A DNA stretch of 64,000 nt, taken from contig CM077643.1 of assembly GCA_039707465.1 (NCBI GenBank), positions 380,720,419 to 380,784,418 of the forward strand, in the 5' to 3' direction. Shown one piece after another: positions 55,338 to 64,000 of this stretch. The notes under the pieces are model-generated. The model was not told where the DNA came from. It searched no databases and worked only from the letters and a program-made list of their open reading frames with translations. Positions within the stretch are counted from its first letter, which is position 1; each line of letters starts with the position of its first letter. The translations under genes were made by a program, and so were the position numbers. Source of the DNA: Rhabdophis nuchalis (taxonomy: Eukaryota > Chordata > Lepidosauria > Squamata > Natricidae).

Positions 55338-55512
55338 CAGGGGTCTCAAACTCAATTTACCTGGGGGCCGCTGGAGGCAGAGTCTGGGTGAGGCTGGGCC
55401 GCATAAGGGATTCCTTAATTAATAATACTAATATTAATACTAATATTATACTTTCATATCACGGTGGGGGCCACAAGATACCGTCCCGCGGGCCGCGAGA
55501 ATGAGACCTCTG
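55338..55512. mobile_element. hAT MITE, GTCTCAAACTC family, perfect TSD
   Basis: caggggtctcaaactcaatt ... cgagaatgagacctctg; flanks CTGTAAAG on both sides. Inside: gggggccgctggaggcagag, a small (taatac)n and ccgcgggccgcgag. Confidence 0.93.
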
Positions 55513-55984
55513 CTGTAAAGGCAGCCCCTTTTGTCTACTGATAAAGCAGTCGAGGGATAAATCATTCCGGAATGAAAATGCGTATGGGAATATTCCTGTC
55601 AGTTTTCACCTTGGAAATAATCTGTTTGGGAATAACCATGTTACATTTTTACCACTTGGTGGCAGCAGTGCTAGCAAAATATCCCCAGGCAAAAATGTCC
55701 AGGTTCCATGAAATATTAAACCGTGGAACGTTTCCTCAACGTTTCGAAGGAAATTGCGTTTCCTGTCTCCATCATATGCCCCCTGACCCATCCCTACTAT
55801 TTTCCCTGTGATTCTCCTGCCACCAAACGGTCGAAACCGTAGTTAAGCAACCTTGTGTGAGGAAGGGGGAATTTCCTGCTCTTCTTTCCCCCCCCCCCCA
55901 CCCCAATCTTCAGTCCCATGTTGACTGATAATACGACTGAGGAGATGTTTAATTTTGTACTTTTGACTCTTAATTTTGTACTTT

Positions 55985-56407
55985 TGATTTGCGGGATCGA
56001 ATCCTGCCTCATACATCCACACGGCCTATTCGCTCACACAGAGAGGGACTTCTCCGGGTGCCGTCCACTAGACTTTGTCAGCGGGCGACGCCCAGGGGAA
56101 GGGGTCTCTCTGTGGCGGGCCCAGCCCTCTGGAACGACCTTCCCCCCGACATTAGAACAACCACGGACCTCCGTTCCTTCCGTCTAAAACTAAAAACATA
56201 TCTGTTGTGCTTGGCCCGGCCTAGGGTAGTCTCCCTTCTATGGGGTTGTTAATAATTTTAGAAGGGGATTTTAGTAATTTTTAACTGGGATTTTTTAGCG
56301 CAGGGATATCATTTAATCTGTTTTTATTATGTGTGTATATTTATTGTTTTATTTGCCCTGTGCACCGCTCCGAGTCCCTTCGGGAGAGGGAGCGGTCAAC
56401 AAATTAA

Positions 56408-56441
<34 letters not shown>
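55985..56441 (+). mobile_element. L2-type LINE 3' end with (ATT)n tail
   Basis: Frame 55989-56252: MRDRILPHTSTRPIRSHREG, LLRVPSTRLCQRATPRGRG, LSVAGPALWNDLPPDIRT. Then 3' UTR, hairpin caccgctccgagtccc/ttcgggagagggagcggt and about ten att units (56407-56441). Confidence 0.9.
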
Positions 56442-56442
<1 letters not shown>

Positions 56443-56566
56443 GACTGTGCACCACAACTTGTATGTATTTCCATTCTCAAGTGGCAGGGAACCTGGTTAC
56501 TGAACTTTGTTTACAGGAGTCGGAGAGAACTTTGTGGGGGGCGCAAAGGAATAGCTAGATCTGCTT

Positions 56567-56949
56567 CAAGGGTGGGCTTCAAAATTTTTAGCAAGGGGTT
56601 CTCTGCCCAGTTTCTGGGTGTGCATGGCCATGGTGGGCATGGTGTAGTCGGCTTCCTGCACCACGGGGGAGAGGGGGGCATTTTTGCCTTCCCCAGGCAT
56701 CAGAAGCTTTATGTGAGCCTCTGGGAGGGTGAAAATGGCCTCCCCAGGCTCTGGAGGCCGTTTTTCACCCTCCCTGAGCTTCCACGCGCGCCCTGCACTT
56801 GCCTGCATTCAAAACGGGCCACGTGGGGACTCCTAGGAGGGGAACGGAGGGGCGGGGCGGGGCCAGCCAGCAGTGGGATTTGGGGGTTCTCCGAACTGCA
56901 CAGAATCTTAGCTAGAGGTTCTCCCGAACCCCTCAGCAGCCCACCCCTG
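56567..56949. mobile_element. hAT MITE, CAGAGGTGG family, perfect TSD
   Basis: caagggtgggcttcaaaatt ... cagcagcccacccctg; flanks ATCTGCTT on both sides. GC-rich interior with ctccccaggc/tctggagg words. Inverted relative to the copy at 16753. The 219-codon + frame across it joins L2 tail and MITE and is not a gene. Confidence 0.93.
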
Positions 56950-57140
56950 ATCTGCTTAGTCATAAACCATTCCTACATTAAGCCATAAAGCATGTTTGAT
57001 AAACCCCAAGAGCATTCACATTCCAGGCTAAAACAAAACCAAAACAAGTCCCTCTGTGGCATGCAACAAATTTAAAATCGAAACCTTAAGTAGCAATGAA
57101 AACAAATGCATAAAAGAAGTAGAATTAATATTAACAAGTG

Positions 57141-57533
57141 CAGGTATTTCCTCGACTTACAACCCTTCATTTAGTGACCAAAGTTGCAATGGCATTGAAA
57201 AAAGGGACTTACTGTATGACCGGTTTTCATGCTTCTGATCGTTACAGCACAGTCCCATGATCAGAATTTTGGATGCTTGGCAACTGGTTCATATTGATGA
57301 TGTTTGCCGCGTCTTGGGGGTCATGTGATCACTTTTTGCAACCTTCTGACTAGCAAAGTCATTGGGGAAGCCAGGTTGACTTAACAACCGTGTGACTAAC
57401 TGAACAACTGCCCTGACTCACTTAGCAACTGTGGCAAGGAAAGTGTAAAATGGAGCAAAAGTCACTTAGCAAACGTCTCCCGAAGCAATAGAAATTTCGG
57501 GCTCAATTGTGGTTGCAAGTCAAGGACTACGTG
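57141..57533. mobile_element. TA-type MITE, caggtagtcctcgactta family
   Basis: caggtatttcctcgacttac ... gttgcaagtcaaggactacgtg; internal cacttagcaactgtgg and gggctcaattgtggt words as in 38140. TA flanks not preserved. Older copy. Confidence 0.75.
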
Positions 57534-58380
57534 CAAAAGCAACTGATAGAAGCCTGCGTGGGGGTGGGGGTGGGGGAATGCCCTGAGAGCCTTTTTAAAG
57601 CTTGTAACGATGCCAGGCCCCCTCAGAGAAGGTTTAATCAAGTTCATCGTTGTAGGCAGATTTCCTCAGATGCTTTCAGTCAGACTGGAGCTTCATAGAA
57701 GGAGGAGTTTTTCTCAAACAGCCTGGAGTTAAGCATCAATGGGCTTCAAAGGCAGCAATTTGCATTCTGCCTGGAAACAAATTGGCAGGTAGTGCAATGC
57801 TTTAAGCACAGGTGTAATATGGTCTCTTAGCATTGTTTCCTAGACTCACCTGGCGGTTTAGTTATGTAACATTTAAAGCCTCCAGGTGCTTCTCCGATTC
57901 ACAGGCAGAGAACACATTCACGTGGTCAGGCCCGGGTTTTACCATTGTGTGCACCACACTTTTAAGTCATCCTCTTCCAAAAACAAAACTTTAAGGCAGT
58001 CCTGGTTTTTTTTTTTTTTCAGTCTAGAAATTAGATTTGACCAGAAGTTGCTCCAGTCTGCCTACCTGCTCCTTCTGAGAGAATTTAATCCCGGACAGAA
58101 CTATCATTTCTCGAATTATGGTCTCCTACAATCAATTCGTTCATTTTCTCCAGATGCAGTTTTAATTCATTTTTCTCTCATTCAGCCCATTACTGGCTGT
58201 AGGCAGGCAGCTCTTCAGGGAAACCTTGCCATTTCCTGAAGATGTAACAGAGGGTGTCCTCAATATACTAATGTCACATCGCACCAAATCTTTTAGCAGT
58301 TTCAGTATAGATAGTGATAAGACTAATCTACCAAATTGATAGTATCTATAGCCAAAGAGAGAACACAAAAGAATCTAAAC

Positions 58381-58514
58381 CAAGGGTGACAAACTCACAG
58401 TCCATGGGCCAGATGCGTCATGTCCTAGCCACGCCCACCCCGATTTAGCAAGGGGGGGGGAAATCCCGATAAATCATGTAATTCCCCCGTGATGACGTGA
58501 GTTTGACACCTCTG
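58381..58514. mobile_element. hAT MITE, GTGTCAAACTC family
   Basis: caagggtgacaaactcacag ... cgtgagtttgacacctctg; flanks ATCTAAAC / ATCTACAC (7 of 8). Confidence 0.87.
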
Positions 58515-59688
58515 ATCTACACCCTCTGTTCCTAAACAAAGATTATCATGCTAGACAACCCACAGCCTACCCCAAAGCCAGTTTGAAATGTGTCATTGTT
58601 TTATTGGATTTTATCTATCACATTGTTATATTGCCACAAACTGGAAAACTTTGGCAGTGTCATTAGAATAATCTGCTTCATCCAGGACTGGCTAAAATTG
58701 ATAAGACAGCAGTCTCTCAATCCCTTTACCAACCATGGTAGATTAGAGACTAGCTTTTAACTGCCTGTCTTCTTAAGAAGTAGAAAGCTCCTTAAGAAGT
58801 GATCTAGTAACTATCTTTTTTAAATAGAGATGCATTTGGCTTTCCCTCAGAAAGGCATGCATAATTTGAAGTAATATGTAATTACTAACATCCTCTTGGA
58901 TAGAAGTTGGAAGCCAGGTTGTGCAAGGATATAAAAATATTGTTGCCAACATGCTATCCACTTCCTCGTGTATTGCAAATTGAGGTTGATCCAATTCAAT
59001 CCTCACAGTTCACTCTGCTAAAAACAGTATTCAGATAGCCTCAAATGTAAAATAATTAATCTGTCAAAACTCCTAATTTAAAGTGTGTCTGAAGTTTCTA
59101 TAGTAGAACTGTGGGAGAAAGGAAGATAATTTGGATTAAGTTTATTGGCAGATGCAATATATGTGGGGACAGAGGGGGAAGCTTCAACGGTTTCCTTTTT
59201 GTATTTTGGATCACTGTCTACAACTTTTGCAAACCATGTTTAATATGCATTTTTTTTTACTTTTTTCATTAATATGCATAATTTATAAACTTTTAACTAA
59301 GGAGGAAAAAAGATTACAGCAGTGATTGGGGAATTCTGGGAATTGAAGTCCATGCACTAAAGGTTGAGAAACACTGGATGAGAAAGAAAGTTAAAATTAA
59401 ACGTAATTGATCAGGGGTAAAAGAGGGAACTTATTATTAAGAAGACTGTGTTAAATAATACAGAGAAATGAAAATTTTGAAGGATAATTCATGATTATTT
59501 ATTGGCTTCAGAATTATTTTTAAAGTGCTATGCATTTGCATTCAATTGTAAGCTAAATAATTTTATTCCCCAATCTCTGACTGTTATATAGCATGCTAAT
59601 AACAAGGGGACTTCAGCAACTTACAACTTCACTTCCACAACCATCATCTGCAATTCCATCCCTTCCTTCTTCCTAACCATCTGTTTTT
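58515..59688. other. Intron with one MITE scrap
   Basis: AT-rich. A 55-bp half of the fold-back MITE family lies near 59322-59376 (gggaattctgggaattgaag). Otherwise nothing recognised. Confidence 0.55.
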
Positions 59689-60057
59689 CCTCTGTAGTTA
59701 CTTTCTCACCTTTTAGCACTCTCCCATTCTCACTCTTCCCCTCTGGGATTCTATTGGACAGAATAAATGTCTATGGAGATTCTCAGTCATCCAGGTCACG
59801 ATTGACCCCAAAGTGCTTTTTCAAAAGGCAACTGGATTTTCTTGGTTTATCCTTGAGGACATGAACTGAAGAAGCTTCTTAGATGAGAAACAAAACCTCT
59901 TCAAGGAAAAACCAAGGAAGTCCAGTTGTCTTTTGAAAAGGCATCTTTGAGACAGCCATGACCTGGATGACTGAGAATCTCCATAGACACCTCTGTAGTT
60001 ACTTTCTCACCCTCTGGTATTCTCCCATTCAACTCCTCCCGTCTACCAGACAGAATA
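59689..60057. mobile_element. Inverted-repeat element (Penelope-related?) between 70-80-bp direct repeats
   Basis: Arms tgtctatggagattctcagt (59769-59799) and actgagaatctccatagaca (59959-59989) are perfect inverted repeats of 31 bp. The interior holds a second weaker inversion and ctgaagaagcttcttagatg followed by agaaac, wording I associate with vertebrate Penelope-like elements. The flanks are a long direct repeat: cctctgtagttactttctca...gacagaata at 59689-59766 and 59990-60057, about 80 percent similar with a deletion. Right end lies 51 bp before exon o. Confidence 0.6.
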
Positions 60058-60108
60058 GTCATAAACTGTTTGATGATCCCAGTTGCTTTTCTCTTCTCTC
60101 TCTTACAG

Positions 60109-60292
60109 GCATTGGCAAGATCTTGGCTACCTGATAATCTATATCACAGGACGTCCCGACATGCAAAAGCAACGTGTTGTCTCCTGGCTGTCTCAGCACA
60201 ACTTCCCTCAAGGGATGATTTTCTTCTCTGATGGTCTTGTCCATGATCCTTTAAGGCAGAAAACCATTTTTCTCCGGAATCTTGTGCAAGAG
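60109..60292 (+). CDS. PITPNM3: PITPNM3 exon o, LNS2 domain
   Basis: Acceptor tctctcttacag, donor gtaata. Completes Arg, then HWQDLGYLIIYITGRPDMQK, QRVVSWLSQHNFPQGMIFFS, DGLVHDPLRQKTIFLRNLVQ, E. YITGRPDMQK.RV..WL..HNFP is the central LNS2 motif. The wording QGMIFFSDGLVHDPLRQK is what points to PITPNM3 instead of PITPNM1/2. Confidence 0.98.
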
Positions 60293-61038
60293 GTAATAGT
60301 TAGTTGATAGCCTTCCTTCTTGCCCTTTCAGGAACATTGAACGGGGGAGTTTGGAAGTTTGGTTAATTAGACACTAATTTTCCTAAGTAGTTCATTCAGA
60401 AACAGCCATAACATGTTGAGTTAAGACTCCAATAATCCATGTATTTCTGTTGTGACCTAGACTTCCCCAATAAACCCGAAGCAGATTCCTGGTCCCGAAA
60501 AAAACACGTTTTAGTAAACGAATGTGAATTCCTCTCATTCACATTCAGCAAAGGCCTGGTAAACAGTCCTTCAAAGGTGAATTTATGACCATAGACCTTA
60601 CAGTATCTAGCTTGGAAAGCTGCCATGTAAATATTTTCCAAATGCAGTGCTGTGCAAGGAAAGACTTGGCACAGAGTCTCTGAGATTCACGGACAGATCT
60701 TCACACTCCTGAAATGAATGAATAAACAAACAAACAAACAAATGGCTTCCTGCAAAAGCCCACTCCCCTTTTGCTCCTCTTTTATTTCCTAAGAGAGGGG
60801 CCATTCACCATCCCCCTGTGGCTTTACTCCCAAGTCAACCCTGATTTCTTAGCTGTTCCTTCCCAACCTCCTCACTGTCCTACTTTGATGCCAGCCCCAG
60901 TGGTGGACCACAACAACTTCATAGTTCAAATTCATGATTGCTAGTGACCCAGACTGATGAAGTGACTTAAAAATGGGAGCTATAAGCTCTGACTGGTATC
61001 ATATTTTCATGGCTAACCTTTGACATTTCTCCCTCCAG

Positions 61039-61167
61039 TGCCACATCAAAATCTGTGCTGCATATGGCTCCATGAAGGACATCTCTGTGTATAATGTCCT
61101 GGGTCTTTCCCCCTCTCAGATTTACATTGTTGGACGACCAGCAAAGAAATATCAGACTCTGTGCCAG
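61039..61167 (+). CDS. PITPNM3: PITPNM3 exon p, end of LNS2 in the window
   Basis: Acceptor tttctccctccag, donor gtgatt; 43 codons in phase 0. Reads CHIKICAAYGSMKDISVYNV, LGLSPSQIYIVGRPAKKYQT, LCQ. AAYGS.KD..VY..LGL...QI.IVGRP.KK is the C-terminal LNS2 block. The remaining tail of the protein is encoded beyond the window; no further exon was found to 64000. Confidence 0.97.
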
Positions 61168-61316
61168 GTGATTTTTTCTTTTTCTTTTTCTGAAAGATTT
61201 AAGGGCCCTGGAAAATAAGAAGGCTCCTGGGGGCATTGTGCAATTAACTCTTGTGTGATGGAATTTGTCTGCTGTTGCAGCAGCAACAACAGTGAATCAA
61301 AGCACTTAGCTTAGTC

Positions 61317-61451
61317 CAGGGGTCTGCAAAGTCGGCTCTTTTAAGACTGGTGGACTTCAACTCCCAGAATTCCCCAGCCAGCATAGCTGGCTGGGGAATT
61401 CTGGGAGTTGAAGTCCACCAGTCTTAAAAGAGTCGACTTTGCAGACCCCTG
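61317..61451. mobile_element. Fold-back hAT MITE, perfect TSD
   Basis: caggggtctgcaaagtcggc ... gtcgactttgcagacccctg; flanks GCTTAGTC on both sides. Very close to the copies at 50829 and 61498. Confidence 0.93.
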
Positions 61452-61497
61452 GCTTAGTCTGACATGCCTGCATGCATCATATAGAAACATGCTAGAT

Positions 61498-61596
61498 GAG
61501 GGGTCTGCAAAGTTGGCTCTTTTAAGACCGGTGGACTTCAACTCCCAGAATTCTCCAGCCAGCCAGTCTTAAAAGAGCCAACTTTGCAGACCCCTA
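61498..61596. mobile_element. Fold-back hAT MITE, internally deleted
   Basis: aggggtctgcaaagttggct ... gccaactttgcagacccct. It misses most of the second arm, and the flanks do not show a clear duplication. Only 47 bp from the previous copy. Confidence 0.8.
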
Positions 61597-62516
61597 GACT
61601 AAAGGATATATGCGCTCTCCTTGTTTAAGTTTTAATTGTAAGTCTTAAATCGTAGAATTGTGGAACTGGAAGGAATCTCATGGATAATCTCATCCAGTGT
61701 TTCTCCATGCTGCTTGGGGAATTCTGGAAGTTAAAGTCCATACATTTTAAAGTTTGCTGAGGTAGGAGTAAATCAGAGAAACCCTGATTTACTCCTACCC
61801 TCTATAGCAATGATGGCAAACCTTTTAGACACGGAGTGCCCAAACTGCACACACGTGCACCCCCAAACTGAAAGATGCACTCATGTGTGAATGCACACAT
61901 GCATGGACATGTGTGCATGTGCAAATAAAGGCAGAGATCTGAAGACCAGCTGGCTGGCAGGGGGCAGGGCATCCCAACACCTGCAGTGCAGAAAGAGGTA
62001 AGATCTTTTTCTTTGTTGAGTTTCTGTTTCAATATTTGCAGGGAAACAGAAGCTCACGAAAGAAACACCACGGAAATCTGACCTGTGGTGACGGTGTGCA
62101 TACCCAGCAGAGAGGGCTCTGCGTTCCACCTCTGGTACACATGCCATAGGTTCGCCATCACAGCTCTATAGTGTACAAGAAAACTGATGAAACCATCCTT
62201 GAAAGATGGCTATTTCTTTAAAAACTCCAGAGAATCCCAAAGCTTCCTAAGTAGAAAATTGCATTGTTGAACAGATCTTACCATAGGGAAGATTGCCATT
62301 ATATTTAAACAAAACCTAGGCAGCTGCATCATATTCCCATTATAGAGTCCTTGGTGCTGTCTAAGCTTGGCTGCTTGTTGGGCAGAATTTCATTACCCAG
62401 CTAGGTAACATTTTCAGGTAACATCAGTTTAACTTTCACTGGAGAACGAAACCACAAAGCTCAGAGAGCACCAAGAACTCCACAGTTCAATCCCGAGCTA
62501 CAGGTTCTCTCTTCCA
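61597..62516. other. Intron, nothing firmly recognised
   Basis: Contains a possible decayed hAT piece at 61800-62165 (atggcaaaccttttagacac ... ataggttcgccatcac, weak inverted ends). No exon. Confidence 0.45.
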
Positions 62517-62815
62517 CAGGTAATCCTTGACTTAGAGCCACAGTTGTGACCAGGACTTCCATTGCTAAGTGATGCGGTTGTTAAGTGAGCGATGCTCACC
62601 TTTTTTTTTTTTACCATGGTTGTTAAACCAATCATACAATTCTTAAGAGAGTCCAACTTTCTTCATTGACTTTGTAGGAAGCCCCGTGAGAAGGGTGCAA
62701 ATGACTGCAACCGTTATATACACATGCTGGTTGCCAAGCACCTGAATTTTGAGCACCTGGCTGCAAAGACCAGTCATAAATCACTTTTTTCAGTGTCATT
62801 GAGCTTTCAATAGTA
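62517..62815. mobile_element. TA-type MITE, caggtagtcctcgactta family, degraded
   Basis: caggtaatccttgacttaga at the left and ttcaatagtagttaa at the right; internal cattgctaagtgatg and gttaagtgagcgatg words match 38140 and 57141. Confidence 0.7.
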
Positions 62816-62849
62816 GTTAAACAAAAGGCTTATAATTTGGCAACTCTAT

Positions 62850-63300
62850 ATTAGGGGGCCTAGCTACATACGAGACCGCCTCCTGCCCCATACATCCCTT
62901 CGACCGATCCGCTCCCATAGAGAGGGTCTTCTCCAGGTACCGTCGGCCGGGCAATGCCTGTTGGCGACACCCAGGGGAAGGGCCTTCTCTGTGGCGGGCC
63001 CCGCCCTCTGGAATGACCTGCCCCCCGAACTACGCACCACCTCGGACCTCCGCCTTTTCCGCCAGCGTCTCAAAATGCTCCTATTTCAACAAGCCGGCCT
63101 AGCATAACCTTCCAATCCTGACTTTATTGTTATAAATTTTAATTAGAGGGTTTTATAATTGTTTTAGCACAGGGTTGTAGTTTAATAGTTTTTAAAAAAA
63201 ATTATTTTGTATATATGTATTGTTTTAATATTGCCTGTGAGCCGCCCTGGGTCCTTTTTTAGGAGAAGGTGCGGGGTATAAATTTGAAAATAAATAAATA
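62850..63300 (+). mobile_element. L2-type LINE 3' end
   Basis: ORF end in sense (cgagaccgcctcctgcccca, tcccatagagagggtcttct, gccttctctgtggcgggccc, aatgacctgccccccgaact), 3' UTR, hairpin gagccgccctgggtcc...ggagaaggtgcggggt and tail aaataaataaaataaaat. Confidence 0.9.
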
Positions 63301-63804
63301 AAATAAAATATATTATGCCCATTATTTCTGATCCTATGGAAAACATTTCTTGACCGAAAGAGTATGGCTCCCTTTTGTGCAACTGATGTGTCTCCCCGGT
63401 TTTGTTCAGACCGAATCTCTCAGGTTCCTTCAATCTTTGCATTATTGATGAAATTTGTTTGCTGCCCATCTCACTGCGAGGCAACTCTGGGTGGCTTACA
63501 ACATTAAAGGGGGCGTTACAGAGCATGTTCTCAAGTCATAGCGTCATCTGTGTTGCCCTCCATGGAACCTGCTCTTAAGTTGTCACATACATCTAGAAAT
63601 GGGCTGCCAGAGTTATAGACATTCCAGGTGTAGAGGGGAATAGGAATTTCACTTCTTTTTGATTCAGTATTCCCCCTAATGTAGCCCTGAACTGGTTAGT
63701 GCTTCTTCTACCAGCTTCCTAACACTGCTGCCTCTTGCTAATGACCACATCTAAGACCTTTTCCCATGTAATGCTTCTAAGCAGTACATTTTCTAATCTA
63801 CTTA
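63301..63804. other. Intron with a short LINE-tail scrap
   Basis: catctcactgcgaggcaact...gggtggcttacaacatt near 63470-63510 resembles a LINE 3' scrap. Otherwise ordinary intron. Confidence 0.45.
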
Positions 63805-64000
63805 CCGTATTTTTTGGATTATAAAACACACCTGAGTATAAGACGCACCTAAATTTAGAAGAGGAAAACAACAAAAAAGGTTTTTGGCCTCTGCGCCCCT
63901 CATTTTTGGCCCTTTTTCGGCCTTTTTTCTATCCATTTTTGAGGCTTTTGGTCCCATTTTCGAGGCTTTTCTCGGCCCATTTTTGTGGCTTTTCTTGGCT
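63805..64000. mobile_element. TA-inserting DNA element, ccgtattttt family, cut by the window end
   Basis: Begins ccgtattttttggattataa after TA, then cacacctgagtataagacgc. Runs off the window; the interior has a repeated ggcttttctcggcccatttt pattern. Confidence 0.75.

Noticed and set aside
56329..56988. 219-codon + strand frame
   Set aside because: It runs from an L2 tail through an ATT array into a hAT MITE with a perfect target duplication; chance fusion.
61168..64000. Last PITPNM3 coding exon within the window
   Set aside because: I searched for the conserved continuation after the LNS2 block (a FLS-GY-AHL-type start behind an acceptor) and found none; only intron repeats.

Overview
This is a vertebrate intron-exon landscape on one strand. 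The only cellular gene I can support is the interior of PITPNM3 (Nir1, membrane-associated phosphatidylinositol transfer protein 3), read left to right on the + strand. Sixteen consecutive coding exons (4098-61167) have consensus AG/GT borders and compatible phases. They add up to 2378 nt, one open frame of about 792 codons. The frame enters between the N-terminal exons, which lie left of the window, and ends in the LNS2 domain; the C-terminal coding exon(s) lie to the right. Assignment to PITPNM3 rather than PITPNM1 or PITPNM2 rests on remembered family sequence, chiefly the LNS2 exons and the region before the DDHD domain.

The organism is most likely a squamate reptile, probably a snake. 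The evidence is the mobile element mix: many L2-type LINE 3' ends closing with a GC-rich hairpin and AT-rich microsatellite tails; CR1 LINEs ending in (TTCTA)n or similar pentamers; tRNA-derived SINEs of Sauria type; Rex1-like, RTE-like and R4/Dong-like LINE fragments; Penelope-like sequence; a Helitron; and hundreds-of-bp hAT and TA-inserting MITEs. This is inference from repeat type, not from a database search.

Layout. 1-13479: intron sequence with L2 copies, a palindromic (TAA)n/(TTA)n array beside an R4/Dong-like fragment, and a 48-nt microexon at 4098. 13480-15651: two exons, the first directly behind a TA-flanked inverted-repeat element. 15652-29712: a large repeat-filled intron with a Helitron, a perfect 250-bp tandem duplication, nested hAT MITEs, RTE- and Penelope-like pieces and CR1. 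29713-35333: one exon, then an L2 with a long RT reading frame (30070-32380). 35334-52830: a dense exon run encoding the lipase-like motif, the DDHD domain and the start of LNS2. 52831-60108: an intron with a hAT element carrying an unexplained coiled-coil-like ORF and a retroposon nested in a MITE. 60109-61167: two LNS2 exons. 61168-64000: intron.

The exons work together as one protein: a DDHD-domain, LNS2-domain lipid-signalling scaffold without the N-terminal PITP domain. Everything else is transposable element sequence, simple repeats or unremarkable intron. I saw no second cellular gene, no structural RNA gene that looks functional, and no CRISPR.
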